The notes: a model not told the origin generated them from the letters alone. A stretch of 64,000 bases of DNA from DASUPK01 sp963736305 (GCA_963736305.1 CAVTOD010000005.1:62001-126000), one strand, 5' to 3'; positions 24,901 to 33,716 are shown, counted from the stretch's first letter. Program-made: numbers and translations.

Positions 24901-26187
24901 ATGTCGGTCGCGCAGCAGGGCATCGCCGGTCAAATCACGTACGACGACCTCTACCGCCGTTGGGAGGAGGGCAACTGGCGCGCCACCGAGCTCGACTTCT
25001 CCCAGGACCGCCAGGGCTGGGATTCCCTGAACGAAATCCAGCGCAAGTCCGCGCTCTGGATCTATTCGATGTTCTTCTACGGCGAGGACGCCGTGGCCGA
25101 CGGCCTCTCCCCCTACATCGAGGCCGCTCCGAAGGAGGAGCAGAAGTACTTCCTCGCCACGCAGCAGGTCGACGAGGCGCGCCACGCCGTCTTCTTCCAC
25201 CGCTTCTTCAAGGAGGTGATCGGGGTCGAGGGCAGCATCGCCGACGGCCTCGACTTCACACAGGGCCAGCTCGGCTGGGGCTACCGGAACGTCTTCGGGC
25301 GGCTCGAGCGAATGGTCCAGGAGCTGCAGACCGACCGCTCCCTCCCCAAGTTCGCCCAGGCGATCACGCTCTACCACATGGTCATCGAGGCGACCATGGC
25401 CCAGCCGGGCCAGCACTTCATCGAGGACTTCTTCGCGAAGGCCGGAACGATGCCCGGCTTCAGCGCCGGGATGGAGAAGGTCTCCCGCGACGAGCAGCGC
25501 CACATCGGCTTCGGCGTCAAGGTCCTCTCCGAGCTCTTCGCCGAGTCCGACGAGTGCAAGGCCGCCGCCTCCGAGCTGCTTCGCGAGGTCCTGCCGTGGG
25601 TCACCGGTGTCTTCGTCCCGCCGGGCTGGGACGAGCGCTACACGACCGAATACGGCTTCACGCTCGAGCAGATCTACGCTTTCGGGATGAAGTCTGTGGA
25701 GATGAAGTGGAAGGCCACGGGCTACCCGCTGCACGAGATGCCCCCGGGGATCTATCCGTTCGATCCCGACATGCCGCACGAGGAGCGCGCCCGCCGGCAG
25801 ATCATGCTGCTTCGGGCCGGCGTCATGGGGGAGCCGAACGGCAAGCCCGAGGTCACTCCCGAGATCGAGTCCATCCTCTTCGACCTGATCGCGCGCTCGG
25901 CTCACACCGATGCAGTCGACCGCCCGGTGACGATCCAGTGGCGCTTCGAGGACGCCGAGCCGTACCACCTGCGCATCGACAACGGCTCGACCCGCGCCGA
26001 GCCGGGGCTGGCCGAGAAGGCCGACCTCACCTTGAGGACGACGTGGGCCGACTGGATCGACATCTCGGTCCGCGGTCAGGACGCGCGGCGGGCGATGCTG
26101 CGCCGCAAGCTCAAGCCCCGAGGCTCGCTCCGGCAGCTCTCGCGGATGCCGAAGATCTTCCCGCCGCGGCCGCAGCCTGTGGAGTAG
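24901..26187 (+). CDS. Ferritin-like diiron oxidase (R2-like) fused to an SCP2-like domain
   Basis: 428 residues. Residues about 1-300 are an all-helical ribonucleotide-reductase-R2-like domain with carboxylate/His iron ligands: FYGEDAVADG, QQVDEARHAVFFHRFF, VIEATMAQPGQHF and SRDEQRHIGFG. Residues about 340-425 resemble an SCP2 sterol-carrier domain (PVTIQWRFEDAEPYHLRIDNG, ADLTLRTTWADWIDI), which binds lipids. AGGAGG lies 7 nt before the ATG. It may oxidise a lipid or acyl substrate held by the SCP2 part; this is inference. Control by the divergent TetR is likely. Confidence 0.78.
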   Translation: MSVAQQGIAGQITYDDLYRRWEEGNWRATELDFSQDRQGWDSLNEIQRKSALWIYSMFFYGEDAVADGLSPYIEAAPKEEQKYFLATQQVDEARHAVFFHRFFKEVIGVEGSIADGLDFTQGQLGWGYRNVFGRLERMVQELQTDRSLPKFAQAITLYHMVIEATMAQPGQHFIEDFFAKAGTMPGFSAGMEKVSRDEQRHIGFGVKVLSELFAESDECKAAASELLREVLPWVTGVFVPPGWDERYTTEYGFTLEQIYAFGMKSVEMKWKATGYPLHEMPPGIYPFDPDMPHEERARRQIMLLRAGVMGEPNGKPEVTPEIESILFDLIARSAHTDAVDRPVTIQWRFEDAEPYHLRIDNGSTRAEPGLAEKADLTLRTTWADWIDISVRGQDARRAMLRRKLKPRGSLRQLSRMPKIFPPRPQPVE

Positions 26188-26257
26188 GCGAGGAGTCTCA
26201 GGAGAGTCGCCGCTTTGCATGGAAAGCGGCACTCCAGCGAGAGATACTGCGCGGGCA

Positions 26258-26648
26258 ATGTCGCAGGAGAACGTTGAGATCGTGCGGCGCGCGATCGCCG
26301 CGCTCAACAAGCACGATGTGGACGGCTACCTCGAGCTCTGCGCTCCCAACGTCGAGCTGATTACGCCGGTTGCGGCGATTGAAGGGCCGAGCGTCGGCGC
26401 GCAGGGAATTCGCCAGTTCTTCGCGGGCATCGATGAGGCGATGACTGAATTCCAACTGGATGTGACGGAGCTCCGAGCGCTTGATGGACAGCGGGTGCTC
26501 GCCGTCGGACAGGTTCGGTCCGTGTCGAAAGGCGGCTTCGCCTCAACTCTGCCCTTGGTCAACATCTATGAGATCAAGGGCGCAAAGTTGTGCCGCATCC
26601 GCGTCTACAGCGACCAGGATGAGGGCGCTATTCGAAGCTCTGGGCTGA
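26258..26648 (+). pseudogene. SnoaL-like (NTF2-fold) protein, frameshifted near the C-terminus
   Basis: Begins MSQENVEIVRRAIAALN, the usual start of a large actinobacterial SnoaL/NTF2 family, and runs about 120 residues to VYSDQDE. At GAGGGCG (26621-26627) one G too many shifts the frame; with one G removed it reads DQDEALFEALG then TGA at 26646, the normal ending. As it stands the frame runs on without stop into the next gene and mimics a fusion. Function unknown; members include cyclases and isomerases. Confidence 0.72.
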
Positions 26649-26756
26649 TTGACCCCTCGGCAGCAGCTCAAAGTGGCTGGTGCCGGCGGATTCTGAGAGA
26701 CTCGCCTCCGAGGGCCGGTCGCCAGAGCAGCCCCACAAGGTCAAGGAGAGATCACA

Positions 26757-27445
26757 TGGCTGATCACACGCTGAGCATCCTGTCCGTGAGCGTCAACAAC
26801 CTGCCCGTACGTGTGCTGATGAGGGCGGGCGGGCACGACTTCGAAGAAGTCGAGATGTGGGGGAACAAGGGCACGCCCGAGTTCCTCGCCAAGTCCCCGG
26901 CCGACCTCACCCCTACGCTCGAGTACGAGGGGCTGCCCAAGGAGTCGCTCTGGGAGAGCTGCGCGATCATGCAGTACCTCTGTAACCGCGATGGGCTCGA
27001 TCAGTTCTATCCGACGGACCCGGCCGAGCGTGCGATGCAGGACAGCGCGATGTTCTACGTGGTCGGCACGCTCTACCCCCTGATCCTTCGCGCGACGTAT
27101 CCGACTCTTGGCTTTCCGCAGTACCCGGGCGAGACGGCGACGTCGGAGGCCGACGACGAGGTGAAGGCGAAGTCGGCGCAGGACGCGGCCGACGCGATCG
27201 CGCGGCCGCTCGAGGCGATTCACACTCACTTCCTGGACGATCGCAAGTTCATCGGCGGCGATTCGCCTTCGATCGCCGACATCCGCCTCGCTGCGTCTCT
27301 TGAGTTCCTGCGCACGATCGACTACGACTTCCCGGCCTGGACCGAGGAGTACATGAGCGCGGTCGAGTCCGCTCTCGGCGACGCCTATTCGGAGCCGGCG
27401 GCTGACGTCCGCGAGATGATCGCCTCGGCGAAGGCCCCTGCCTGA
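26757..27445 (+). CDS. Glutathione S-transferase-like protein
   Basis: 229 residues. N-terminal thioredoxin-fold part (VSVNNLPVRVLMRAGGHDFE, then PTLEYEGLPKESLWESCAIMQYL, where the ES pair matches the glutathione-binding site) and a C-terminal all-helical part with GGDSPSIADIRLAASLEF. Start at 26757 is fixed by AAGGAGAG 8 nt upstream. The upstream SnoaL frame reads through into it only because of a frameshift. Confidence 0.82.
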
Positions 27446-27448
27446 GGG

Positions 27449-27552
27449 CTAGGTGTCAAGCGCAGGGTCGTAGGGCAGCGGGTCGAAGCGCAGCAGGCGC
27501 TCGATGATCTCGTAGAGCTGCACCACGCGGCGCGGAGGCGGTTGCTTTGGAC
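27449..27552 (-). pseudogene. Gene remnant next to the IS element
   Basis: The minus strand reads RRVVQLYEIIERLLRFDPL then PYDPALDT and TAG at 27449, with strongly coding-like codon use (G or C in nearly every third position). No start codon precedes it before the IS inverted repeat at 27557. It looks like the C-terminal stub of a gene cut by the insertion. A possible other half (EAIKGGHLASAASRLYEEG) reads on the same strand just beyond the far end of the IS (about 28878-28818). Family not recognised. Confidence 0.5.
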
Positions 27553-27574
27553 TGACATGAAGAAGGACCTCCCC

Positions 27575-27598
27575 GGTTGCCACGCTTGACGTGCAACC
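27575..27598 (+). other. Stem-loop in the IS 5' leader
   Basis: GGTTGC(C)ACG-CTTGA-CGTGCAACC: nine pairs with one bulged C, 15 nt before the ribosome-binding site of the transposase. May limit translation or be part of an IS-encoded RNA. Confidence 0.5.
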
Positions 27599-27628
27599 GA
27601 AAAACGGACACCAAGGAGGCCCCAACAC

Positions 27629-28669
27629 ATGTTGCACGCTGGGCTGGATCTATCTCGCAAGAGGATCGACGTCTGCCTGCTCTCCGACCAGGGCGAGCTC
27701 CTCGAGGAGCTCGCCTGCCCGCCTGACCACGACGGCCTGAGAGGCCTCGCAAGGCGGGTCGAGGCCCACGGCGAGCCGGTCTTGGGGGTGATCGAGTCGA
27801 TGACCGGCGCTCGCTTCCTCCACGACACCCTCGAATCGCTCGGCTGGGCGGTCGAGATCGCAGACGCCGCCAAGGTCAAGGGCCTGGCGCCCCTGGCCGC
27901 GAAGACCGACCGGATCGACGCCCGGGTGCTGGCGCTGCTCTCCCAGCGCGACCTGGTGCCGGCGATCTGGCTGCCCGACCCGAGGGTCAGAGAGGAACGG
28001 GAGCTCGCCCGCTTTCGCCTCCACCTGGTGAAGCACCGCTCGCAGCTGAAGCACCGGATCCACTCGACCCTGATGAGCTTCGGGCGGCCCTGCCCGATGA
28101 GCGATCTCTTCGGGGTTGCCGGCCGCGAGCTGCTCGCCAAGCTCCAGGTGCCGGAGCCCTGGCGCGGCAACGTCCTGGCGAGCATCGAGCTGATCGACGC
28201 CCTCGAGGCCCAGATCTCTGAGATCAACGCCCGGCTTGCGGGCGGCGGCGCCGAGCACCCCTACGTTCCGAGGCTCTTGAGCGTTCCGGGGATCGGCTCG
28301 GTCTTGGCCTTCACGATCGCCGCCGAGATCGGCGAGATCTCCCGCTTCGCCACCCCGACCAAGCTCACCGGCTACACGGGCCTTTGCCCGCGGGTGGTGC
28401 AGTCGGGCGAGCGAGACCGCCGCGGCCCGCTCACCAAGCAGGGCCCGCGCTACCTGCGCTGGGCGCTGGGCGAGGCGACCATGCACGCCCTGCGCCACCC
28501 CGCCTACGCCGAGCGCTACCAGCGAAACAAGCGCCGGCTGGGCCGCCAGCGCGGCGCCAAGGTCGCCCAGGTCGAGATCGCCCGGAAGCTGACGGTGGCG
28601 ATCTGGCACATGCTCACCCGCAACGAGTCGTTCGCTCCCAAAGGCGCCGCTTTTCGTCTGGCGGCCTGA
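27629..28669 (+). CDS. IS110-family transposase (DEDD recombinase)
   Basis: 346 residues. The N-terminal RuvC-like DEDD domain has Asp in HAGLDLSRKRID, Glu in VIESMTGARF and two Asp in KTDRIDARVL. The C-terminal Transposase_20 domain starts LLSVPGIGSVLAFTIAAEIG and has YTGLCPRVVQSGERDRRGPL, with the Ser of QSG as probable nucleophile. AAGGAGG at 27613-27619 gives a strong ribosome-binding site. IS110 recombinases are guided by an IS-encoded bridge RNA. Confidence 0.93.
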   Translation: MLHAGLDLSRKRIDVCLLSDQGELLEELACPPDHDGLRGLARRVEAHGEPVLGVIESMTGARFLHDTLESLGWAVEIADAAKVKGLAPLAAKTDRIDARVLALLSQRDLVPAIWLPDPRVREERELARFRLHLVKHRSQLKHRIHSTLMSFGRPCPMSDLFGVAGRELLAKLQVPEPWRGNVLASIELIDALEAQISEINARLAGGGAEHPYVPRLLSVPGIGSVLAFTIAAEIGEISRFATPTKLTGYTGLCPRVVQSGERDRRGPLTKQGPRYLRWALGEATMHALRHPAYAERYQRNKRRLGRQRGAKVAQVEIARKLTVAIWHMLTRNESFAPKGAAFRLAA

Positions 28670-28812
28670 CCGCCCTTTTGGACTTGCGCCGGGAGCGAAC
28701 ATCCAATGACCTGGTCCTCCCCGACGAGGAGGCGATAGAGACATGAGCACCGCTCCAAGCCCTCGAGCCGAGAGGGGGCCCTGAGCCAACCACCGATCGC
28801 TACTTGACAGAC
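28670..28812 (+). ncRNA. Candidate bridge-RNA region of the IS
   Basis: The 143 bp between the transposase stop and the right inverted repeat has no gene but at least two stem-loops: CCTCC-CCGACGA-GGAGG (28716-28732) and CCCTC-GAGCCGA-GAGGG (28760-28776). In the IS1111 subgroup, which has sub-terminal repeats like these, the bridge RNA lies at this side. The assignment is inferred from position and structure. Confidence 0.35.
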
Positions 28813-28878
28813 GGTCCTTCTTCATAGAGACGAGAAGCGGCGCTTGCCAGATGACCGCCTTTGATCGCCTCGCCGCAG

Positions 28879-28917
28879 TTGGCGGGTTTGTCTCGGTATG
28901 CGGGACTAACCCGCCAA
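28879..28917 (-). terminator. Long hairpin behind the SHOCT gene
   Basis: TTGGCGGGTT (28879-28888) pairs perfectly over 10 bp with AACCCGCCAA (28908-28917), starting 5 bp after the stop of the gene at 28922. The loop is 19 nt and there is no T run. Confidence 0.55.
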
Positions 28918-28921
28918 TTGT

Positions 28922-29398
28922 TTACTCGCCGAGGAGCTTGCGCTTCTGGGCTTCGAACTCAGCGTCCGTGATCTTGCCGGCGTCGCGCTGCTTGTCGAGA
29001 TAGGCGACCTGATCGAGCGGGTCCTGCTTCGGTGGCGAGACGCCGCCGCCGAAGCCACCCGCATTCGGAATCGGCATCACCTTGCCCAGGATGCCGGCGA
29101 TCTTCTCCTGAAGACCCGGCACGCTCGAGGCGTCGATCGTCTGGCCCTTCCGATCCGGGTCGATGCCTGACTCGCGCAAAGCCTCCTCGATCTGCTGCCG
29201 GGCGCCCGACCCCCGCAGATCGATGGTCTGGTTGGACACCTCGACCTTGGAGTCCGGACTCGTCCACCCCGACTGCCCCATCGCGACGCTCTGGCCGTCC
29301 GGCAGCGCCGAGCCCTGGACGGCCGCCTCGAACTCCGGCGTCCCCGCCTCGGGAATCGCGCGCTCGTCCTTCTTCCTCAGGAACCCGAAGAGACCCAC
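28922..29398 (-). CDS. SHOCT-domain protein
   Basis: 158 residues. The C-terminal 30 residues DQVAYLDKQRDAGKITDAEF and EAQKRKLL form a SHOCT domain, a short C-terminal oligomerisation module. A Gly-rich linker (NAGGFGGGVSPP) precedes it; the N-terminal part is unassigned, with a basic MGLFGFLRKKDE start. Cytoplasmic. GTG at 29398 has TAGGCT 7 nt upstream. Confidence 0.78.
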   Translation of the reverse strand: MGLFGFLRKKDERAIPEAGTPEFEAAVQGSALPDGQSVAMGQSGWTSPDSKVEVSNQTIDLRGSGARQQIEEALRESGIDPDRKGQTIDASSVPGLQEKIAGILGKVMPIPNAGGFGGGVSPPKQDPLDQVAYLDKQRDAGKITDAEFEAQKRKLLGE

Positions 29399-29405
29399 GC
29401 GGCCG

Positions 29406-29411
29406 AGCCTA
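29406..29411 (-). promoter_or_regulatory. -10 box of the SHOCT gene
   Basis: TAGGCT on the minus strand, 7 nt before the GTG at 29398; leaderless spacing. Confidence 0.45.
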
Positions 29412-29434
29412 CACCCGGCCCACCGGCCGGTGGC

Positions 29435-31558
29435 TCACCCGACCACGAAGGTGTGCTGGCCGCTGATCCTCTTGAAGAAGACGGCGTCGCCGTGACGCCT
29501 TCCGTGGGCGCCGCGAGCGTGGGGCCAGACGACCTTGCCATCGAGGGCGATCCTCTTCCGCAGGGCGATCAGCGGCACTTCCACCAGGCCGGAGGTGCCG
29601 CGCGGCCCCACCACCGTGAGCTTGAACGAGCGGCGCGTGCGGCGCCACCGCGAGACAACGGGACCGTGCGGAGTCGGCGCCTGCCCCTGCGCGAAGCGCA
29701 GGTTGCCCGTCTGCGGCGCGACGATCCAATGCCGGTATCCGGGAGAGGCCGGCCGGATCCCGAGGACATATCCGGAAAGCGCCGGAACAGGGCCGCCGGC
29801 CCAGCCGTGTGCCAGTGAGATCCCGCCCGACTTGGGCAGGCCGTCGAGCTGCATGCTCTCCCACACCGTGCCCGGCCCCTCGAAAAGCATCCTTCCCCAC
29901 GTGCGCCGCATCAAATCCAGTGCGCCATCGGTGTCTCCGACGGAGAGGCGGGCGCGCAGCTCGGTCGAGGTGATGAACGGCGAGATGTACCGGCTCATGT
30001 AGGGGTCGTCGTCGAACTCGCCGTTGGCGACGCCGAACGGCGTCATCAATCGTGAGCTGATGAACCCGAGCGCCTGCCGGGACTGGGCCGGGCTTGTGAC
30101 CCCGCCGAGAATGGCCTGGACCTGGGCGTCCTGCGTGTGATTTCGGTGTGGGTCGTCGCCATTGACGATGAACGCTCCCGCCTGCGGGTCCCAGAGACGC
30201 CCGAGGATCGCCGCCCGGAGGGCGCCGGCCTGCTGCAGGTCGGCATTGGCGGCCCGCCGGCCCTGCCCCAGGCGGCGCTCGAGCGCCGCCCCGGCCAGGA
30301 GCGCCCGGTAGAGCGTGGCATTGGTGTAGGTGTCGATCCCGCCCGCGGCATCGGGCGGATGCCAATTGATCGTCATCTCGTTCGAGGGCGTCCGAAAGAG
30401 GCCGCCGTCGAGGTGAGCCTGGAAGAAGGCAAGCCCGCGCCGGACCACCGGCATCATCCGATGGGCGAACCCCCGGTCCCCGGTGAGCATGTAGTACTCG
30501 TTCAGCGCGATTATCCAGATCGCGGTGTATTCCGGGAGCCGCAGCGCTTCGATGCCCGCAGCGGGTTGGGATCCGGGCGGGAACTGGGACGCATCGGCGA
30601 CGGGGGCCGGGGGATCGCCCGGGCACTGAACGGCGATCTGGGTAGCGGGCGAGAGCTGCCCGTCGGTGTACTGCAGGCAACTGAACGCCTGCAAAGAGCG
30701 CCGGAGGATGTGCGGGGCCGCCCGCAGCGAGTAGTTGCCGACCAGATCCTCGGCCGACATGTCGCCGGCCCAGATCGCGCGGTCTCGCTTGGCCCCGTCG
30801 GTCACGACCGTCTGGCTGTATTGGAATCCGGGACGCAGGTCCCTGAAGGAGTCGAGCGCGAACGTGTAGGCGCTCGCGTACCAGATCCGGTTGAGCAGCT
30901 TGTCGTTGGAGAGGAAGTAGCCGCTGTACCGGCCGGGGCCCGGATGGAGGTGCTCGGTCCGCACCCGGACGTAGTCGATCGTGGCCGTGCCGGCTCCCTC
31001 TAGCTGGATCGAGATGTACCGCTGGGCCCCGCGGATGCCGGGCGAGCGGGCCTCGACCGGCGCCGTCGTCTGGAAGAGATCCGTACGGCCATCCGGGTCA
31101 TCGCTCGCGCCGTATGAGAAGCCGGGGCCCCCGGTGTCCCCCCGAGGCGTCATGAATTGCGGATGCTCGGAGTAGCCCAGCCTGATCGGCGTCCCGTTCG
31201 ACGCCGTGATGCCCACCTCGACAAAGCCGCCGACGTTCACTCCCAGGTCGAGCAGGAGCGCCGTGTCGCCCACTCCCTTCGGGCCCACTCCGCCCGAGGT
31301 GATCGTCGTGGCCCCGCCGGCCCTGGCCTTCAACCCGCGCGGGTTCGCGACGCCCGTCGGCGCTCCGATCACGTAGACCGCCTTCGGGTAGACGAGATTG
31401 CCCGGGTCGATCACATACCGCTTCCAGCCGGAGCTGGCCGGGATGGCTGGTGTTTTCAGGGCCGCCGAGCCGGCCGCATGGGCCGCCGGTGGCGAGATCG
31501 CTCCGAGCCCCAACAAGAGCGCGGCGGCCAGCCACACTCGCCTCGCCGCGGGACTCAC
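29435..31558 (-). CDS. Secreted alpha-L-rhamnosidase-like glycoside hydrolase (GH78-type)
   Basis: 707 residues. Signal peptide VWLAAALLLGLGAISPPAAHA. A beta-sandwich part precedes the six-hairpin barrel, whose segment VTDGAKRDRAIWAGDMSAE carries the Asp-Lys-Arg-Asp run characteristic of GH78. A C-terminal beta domain follows (about 600-700). It would remove rhamnose or a similar deoxy sugar from a glycan outside the cell, possibly linked to the nearby polysaccharide locus. GTG at 31558 is chosen because TAGCGT lies 7 nt upstream and the signal peptide starts there; the frame stays open further upstream. Confidence 0.82.
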   Translation of the reverse strand: MSPAARRVWLAAALLLGLGAISPPAAHAAGSAALKTPAIPASSGWKRYVIDPGNLVYPKAVYVIGAPTGVANPRGLKARAGGATTITSGGVGPKGVGDTALLLDLGVNVGGFVEVGITASNGTPIRLGYSEHPQFMTPRGDTGGPGFSYGASDDPDGRTDLFQTTAPVEARSPGIRGAQRYISIQLEGAGTATIDYVRVRTEHLHPGPGRYSGYFLSNDKLLNRIWYASAYTFALDSFRDLRPGFQYSQTVVTDGAKRDRAIWAGDMSAEDLVGNYSLRAAPHILRRSLQAFSCLQYTDGQLSPATQIAVQCPGDPPAPVADASQFPPGSQPAAGIEALRLPEYTAIWIIALNEYYMLTGDRGFAHRMMPVVRRGLAFFQAHLDGGLFRTPSNEMTINWHPPDAAGGIDTYTNATLYRALLAGAALERRLGQGRRAANADLQQAGALRAAILGRLWDPQAGAFIVNGDDPHRNHTQDAQVQAILGGVTSPAQSRQALGFISSRLMTPFGVANGEFDDDPYMSRYISPFITSTELRARLSVGDTDGALDLMRRTWGRMLFEGPGTVWESMQLDGLPKSGGISLAHGWAGGPVPALSGYVLGIRPASPGYRHWIVAPQTGNLRFAQGQAPTPHGPVVSRWRRTRRSFKLTVVGPRGTSGLVEVPLIALRKRIALDGKVVWPHARGAHGRRHGDAVFFKRISGQHTFVVG

Positions 31559-31565
31559 CGGCGCG

Positions 31566-31571
31566 ACGCTA
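31566..31571 (-). promoter_or_regulatory. -10 box of the rhamnosidase-like gene
   Basis: TAGCGT on the minus strand, 7 nt before the GTG at 31558; leaderless spacing. Confidence 0.45.
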
Positions 31572-31614
31572 TCAGGGGCTCTCCCTGGGAAACCGCTCGC
31601 CCAGAACTCGATTG

Positions 31615-32715
31615 TCAGGCGCCGGGGTCGTCCTCGGGATCCGAGGACCCCGAGCCCAGCTCGACGCCCAACAGGTTCGCGGGCCTGCCCGGCAGGTACA
31701 TCGAGGACCCGGTGGCGAGCGCAACCTGCTTCCCCTCGGCGTTCGTGATCTCGGCCGCGCCGATCACCAGGGTGCGCCCCTGGTGGAGGATCCGGGCGCG
31801 GGTGGTGAGGTCGTTCCCGTCGGGGAACACCGGGCGCAGATAGTTCACCTTGAAGTCGAGCGGGGCCACAGCGGTGTCCGGCGCCGCGGTGCTGAATGCC
31901 GCCGAGGTCATCGCGCTCTCGGCCAGCATTGCGGTGAAACCGCCCTGGATCGTCCCGGCGGACGTCGAGAGCCACTTGCTGCAGGGCAGCACGACGACTG
32001 CTTCTCCCTCCTCGACCTGCGTCGCCCGCATACCGGTCAGGTGGTAGATCGGCGGGCGAGGCAGCTCGCCCTCGATCAGAGCCTGCAGGATCTCGAGCCC
32101 GCTGCGGTGCTCGAATACCTCCTGCGGCAGGACCTCGCCCTCGAGCTCCCGCCGGAGCGGATCGTCCGGCGCGCTGCCGGGCGCCGGCAGATCGAGTGGC
32201 GGCCCGTGGAGATCGGGTGGGTCCGGGATCGGGTCGACCGGCGGGAAGATCGTGCAGCGCGTGGTTCCGTGGGAGATCAGCTGGTCTTCCTGGTCGAAGA
32301 GGAAGGCCTCGGAGATCCCGATGGAGCGGCCGCGATGGATCAGCTGGCCCGAGCCGGTGACCGCGGTCCCCTCCATCGGCACGACAGGACGAAGGAAGGA
32401 CATCGAGAGCTCGGCGGTGGTCATTCCCTGGCCTGCCTCGACGTCGGAGTGCACCACCGAGCCGAGCGCCGCGTCGCCGATCGTCGCGAGCATCCCGGCC
32501 GAGATCAGGCCCGAGGAGTTCGCGAACCAGGGCGAGGCCGGCATCGAGAAGGTGGAGTGACCCAACGATCCCTCAGTCATCTCGAGCTGCGTCAGATAGG
32601 CCATCGGCGAGTACGGGATCAGCCCGCGTCGGCCGGCGCCCATACGCTCGATGCCGGGCAGCCCCAGGAAGGAGCGGTCCGGATATCCGCCTTTCGCGGG
32701 CTCCTGCCAGATCAC
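31615..32715 (-). CDS. Double-hotdog acyl-CoA thioesterase (PaaI-like)
   Basis: 366 residues with two hotdog domains. The first (about 40-165) has SAGMLATIGDAALGSVVHS and ELSMSFLRPV; the second (about 220-345) has TIQGGFTAMLAESAMTSAAF and DFKVNYLRPVF. These are the PaaI/4HBT substrate helices and strands. The linker is Pro-rich. Such proteins hydrolyse acyl-CoA. The GTG start at 32715 is 6 bp behind the tetR stop at 32722, so it is probably the target of that regulator. Confidence 0.83.
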   Translation of the reverse strand: MIWQEPAKGGYPDRSFLGLPGIERMGAGRRGLIPYSPMAYLTQLEMTEGSLGHSTFSMPASPWFANSSGLISAGMLATIGDAALGSVVHSDVEAGQGMTTAELSMSFLRPVVPMEGTAVTGSGQLIHRGRSIGISEAFLFDQEDQLISHGTTRCTIFPPVDPIPDPPDLHGPPLDLPAPGSAPDDPLRRELEGEVLPQEVFEHRSGLEILQALIEGELPRPPIYHLTGMRATQVEEGEAVVVLPCSKWLSTSAGTIQGGFTAMLAESAMTSAAFSTAAPDTAVAPLDFKVNYLRPVFPDGNDLTTRARILHQGRTLVIGAAEITNAEGKQVALATGSSMYLPGRPANLLGVELGSGSSDPEDDPGA

Positions 32716-32721
32716 GGGCCG

Positions 32722-33334
32722 CTAGCCGGCCAGCAGATGGCGAGCCGCCACGGTCCCGGCCGCGATCACGTCAGCGTGATCACGCTCGGGATCTGACAGC
32801 AGCTGCAGCGCGATGCCGTCCGCCAGGGCGAAAAGCAGCGCAACGACGGCGTCGATCTCGAATTGAGGGGCGATGACGCCCTCGGACTGCTTGGCGCCAA
32901 GGATGTCCGCGACGTGTCCGCGGGTGCGGTTGAAGAGCTCCCCCACCTCGCGCTGGATCTCCGGATTCCGGCGCCCGGCGGTGAAGAGGTCGAAGAGGAG
33001 CACCCAGAAGCCGGGATCGTTCTGGATCGAGTCCTCGAGGTCCTCCACGAGGACCCCGAGCAGCTCGTCGACGGACCCGGCCTTGCCGAGGGGCTCATCG
33101 AGCCGGGCGATCCGGTGCTCAGTGTCCCGCCGGACGACCTCGACCAGCAGAGCCTCCTTGGTGCCGAAGTAGTAATGCAGCAGGCCACGGCTGACTCCCG
33201 CCTCGCGCGCGACGTGCTCGAAAGTCGAGCCGGAGATGCCCCGGCGGGCGACGCTCGAGCGCATCGCCTCGACGATGCGCTGAGCCTTCTCCCCGCTCAG
33301 TTCCCGTGTCTTAGTGGCCTCCACAGGCGAGACT
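32722..33334 (-). CDS. TetR-family regulator upstream of the thioesterase
   Basis: 203 residues from a GTG at 33334. Helix-turn-helix AQRIVEAMRSSVARRGISGS and VAREAGVSRGLLHYYFGTKE, then a TetR_C-like ligand domain. The frame is open to 33414, but TAGAGT 7 nt before the GTG at 33334 marks that codon as the likely start. It forms an operon with the thioesterase gene. Confidence 0.88.
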
Positions 33335-33341
33335 CTAAGCC

Positions 33342-33347
33342 CTTGGC
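33342..33347 (-). promoter_or_regulatory. -10 box of the second tetR
   Basis: TAGAGT on the minus strand, 7 nt before the GTG at 33334; this decides between two possible starts. Confidence 0.5.
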
Positions 33348-33716
33348 TGGCTGGACCCCTGCAGGTGCCCCCCTTGCCGATCCACGGGGGTCCTTGACTC
33401 TGGGTATGGGGCAATGGGGGTTTTACCGAAGCAATCCTACGGGTTTAGCGGGATGTATCGATCCCGAACAACCTTAAGCTCCTAAGCGTTGCTAGAGGCC
33501 TATTTGACTCCAGTCTGGGTAGCACACAATGGACAAATCGACGATAGGCTATTACTCGATTCATGCCACGCGCATGGGTGCCCAGTGTGTGACCATGCAT
33601 GAGGCCTGATCGAGACGGTATGGGGGGTTTCGAAGTTGTTGAATCGGGCCCTTATTAGGAGAAGAATTAGCGGCAGGCCAATTCTGGCTGGTCGCTTGAT
33701 CGAGAGAGAGCACAAA
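33348..33716. other. Intergenic region without a recognisable gene
   Basis: About 370 bp, visibly lower in GC than its surroundings. It contains a short palindrome CGGGAT-GTATCG-ATCCCG (33449-33466). No ORF with coding-like codon use is seen, and I could not match a known riboswitch. It probably holds the promoter and leader of the LPFTG protein gene. Confidence 0.5.

Larger units (their letters stand above)
27557..28825 (+). mobile_element. IS110-family insertion sequence with 13-bp inverted repeats
   Basis: ATGAAGAAGGACC at 27557-27569 and its exact complement GGTCCTTCTTCAT at 28813-28825 bracket an IS110-type transposase. Repeats of this kind are sub-terminal in the IS1111 subgroup, so the true ends may lie a few bases outside. 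The transposase is intact and the flanking DNA carries gene remnants. Confidence 0.75.

Noticed and set aside
26219..27445. SnoaL-GST fusion protein
   Set aside because: GST has its own ribosome-binding site and the SnoaL stop is restored by removing one G; more likely two genes.
33348..33716. Riboswitch upstream of the LPFTG gene (c-di-AMP or c-di-GMP type)
   Set aside because: I could not find the conserved blocks of these classes; only one short palindrome.
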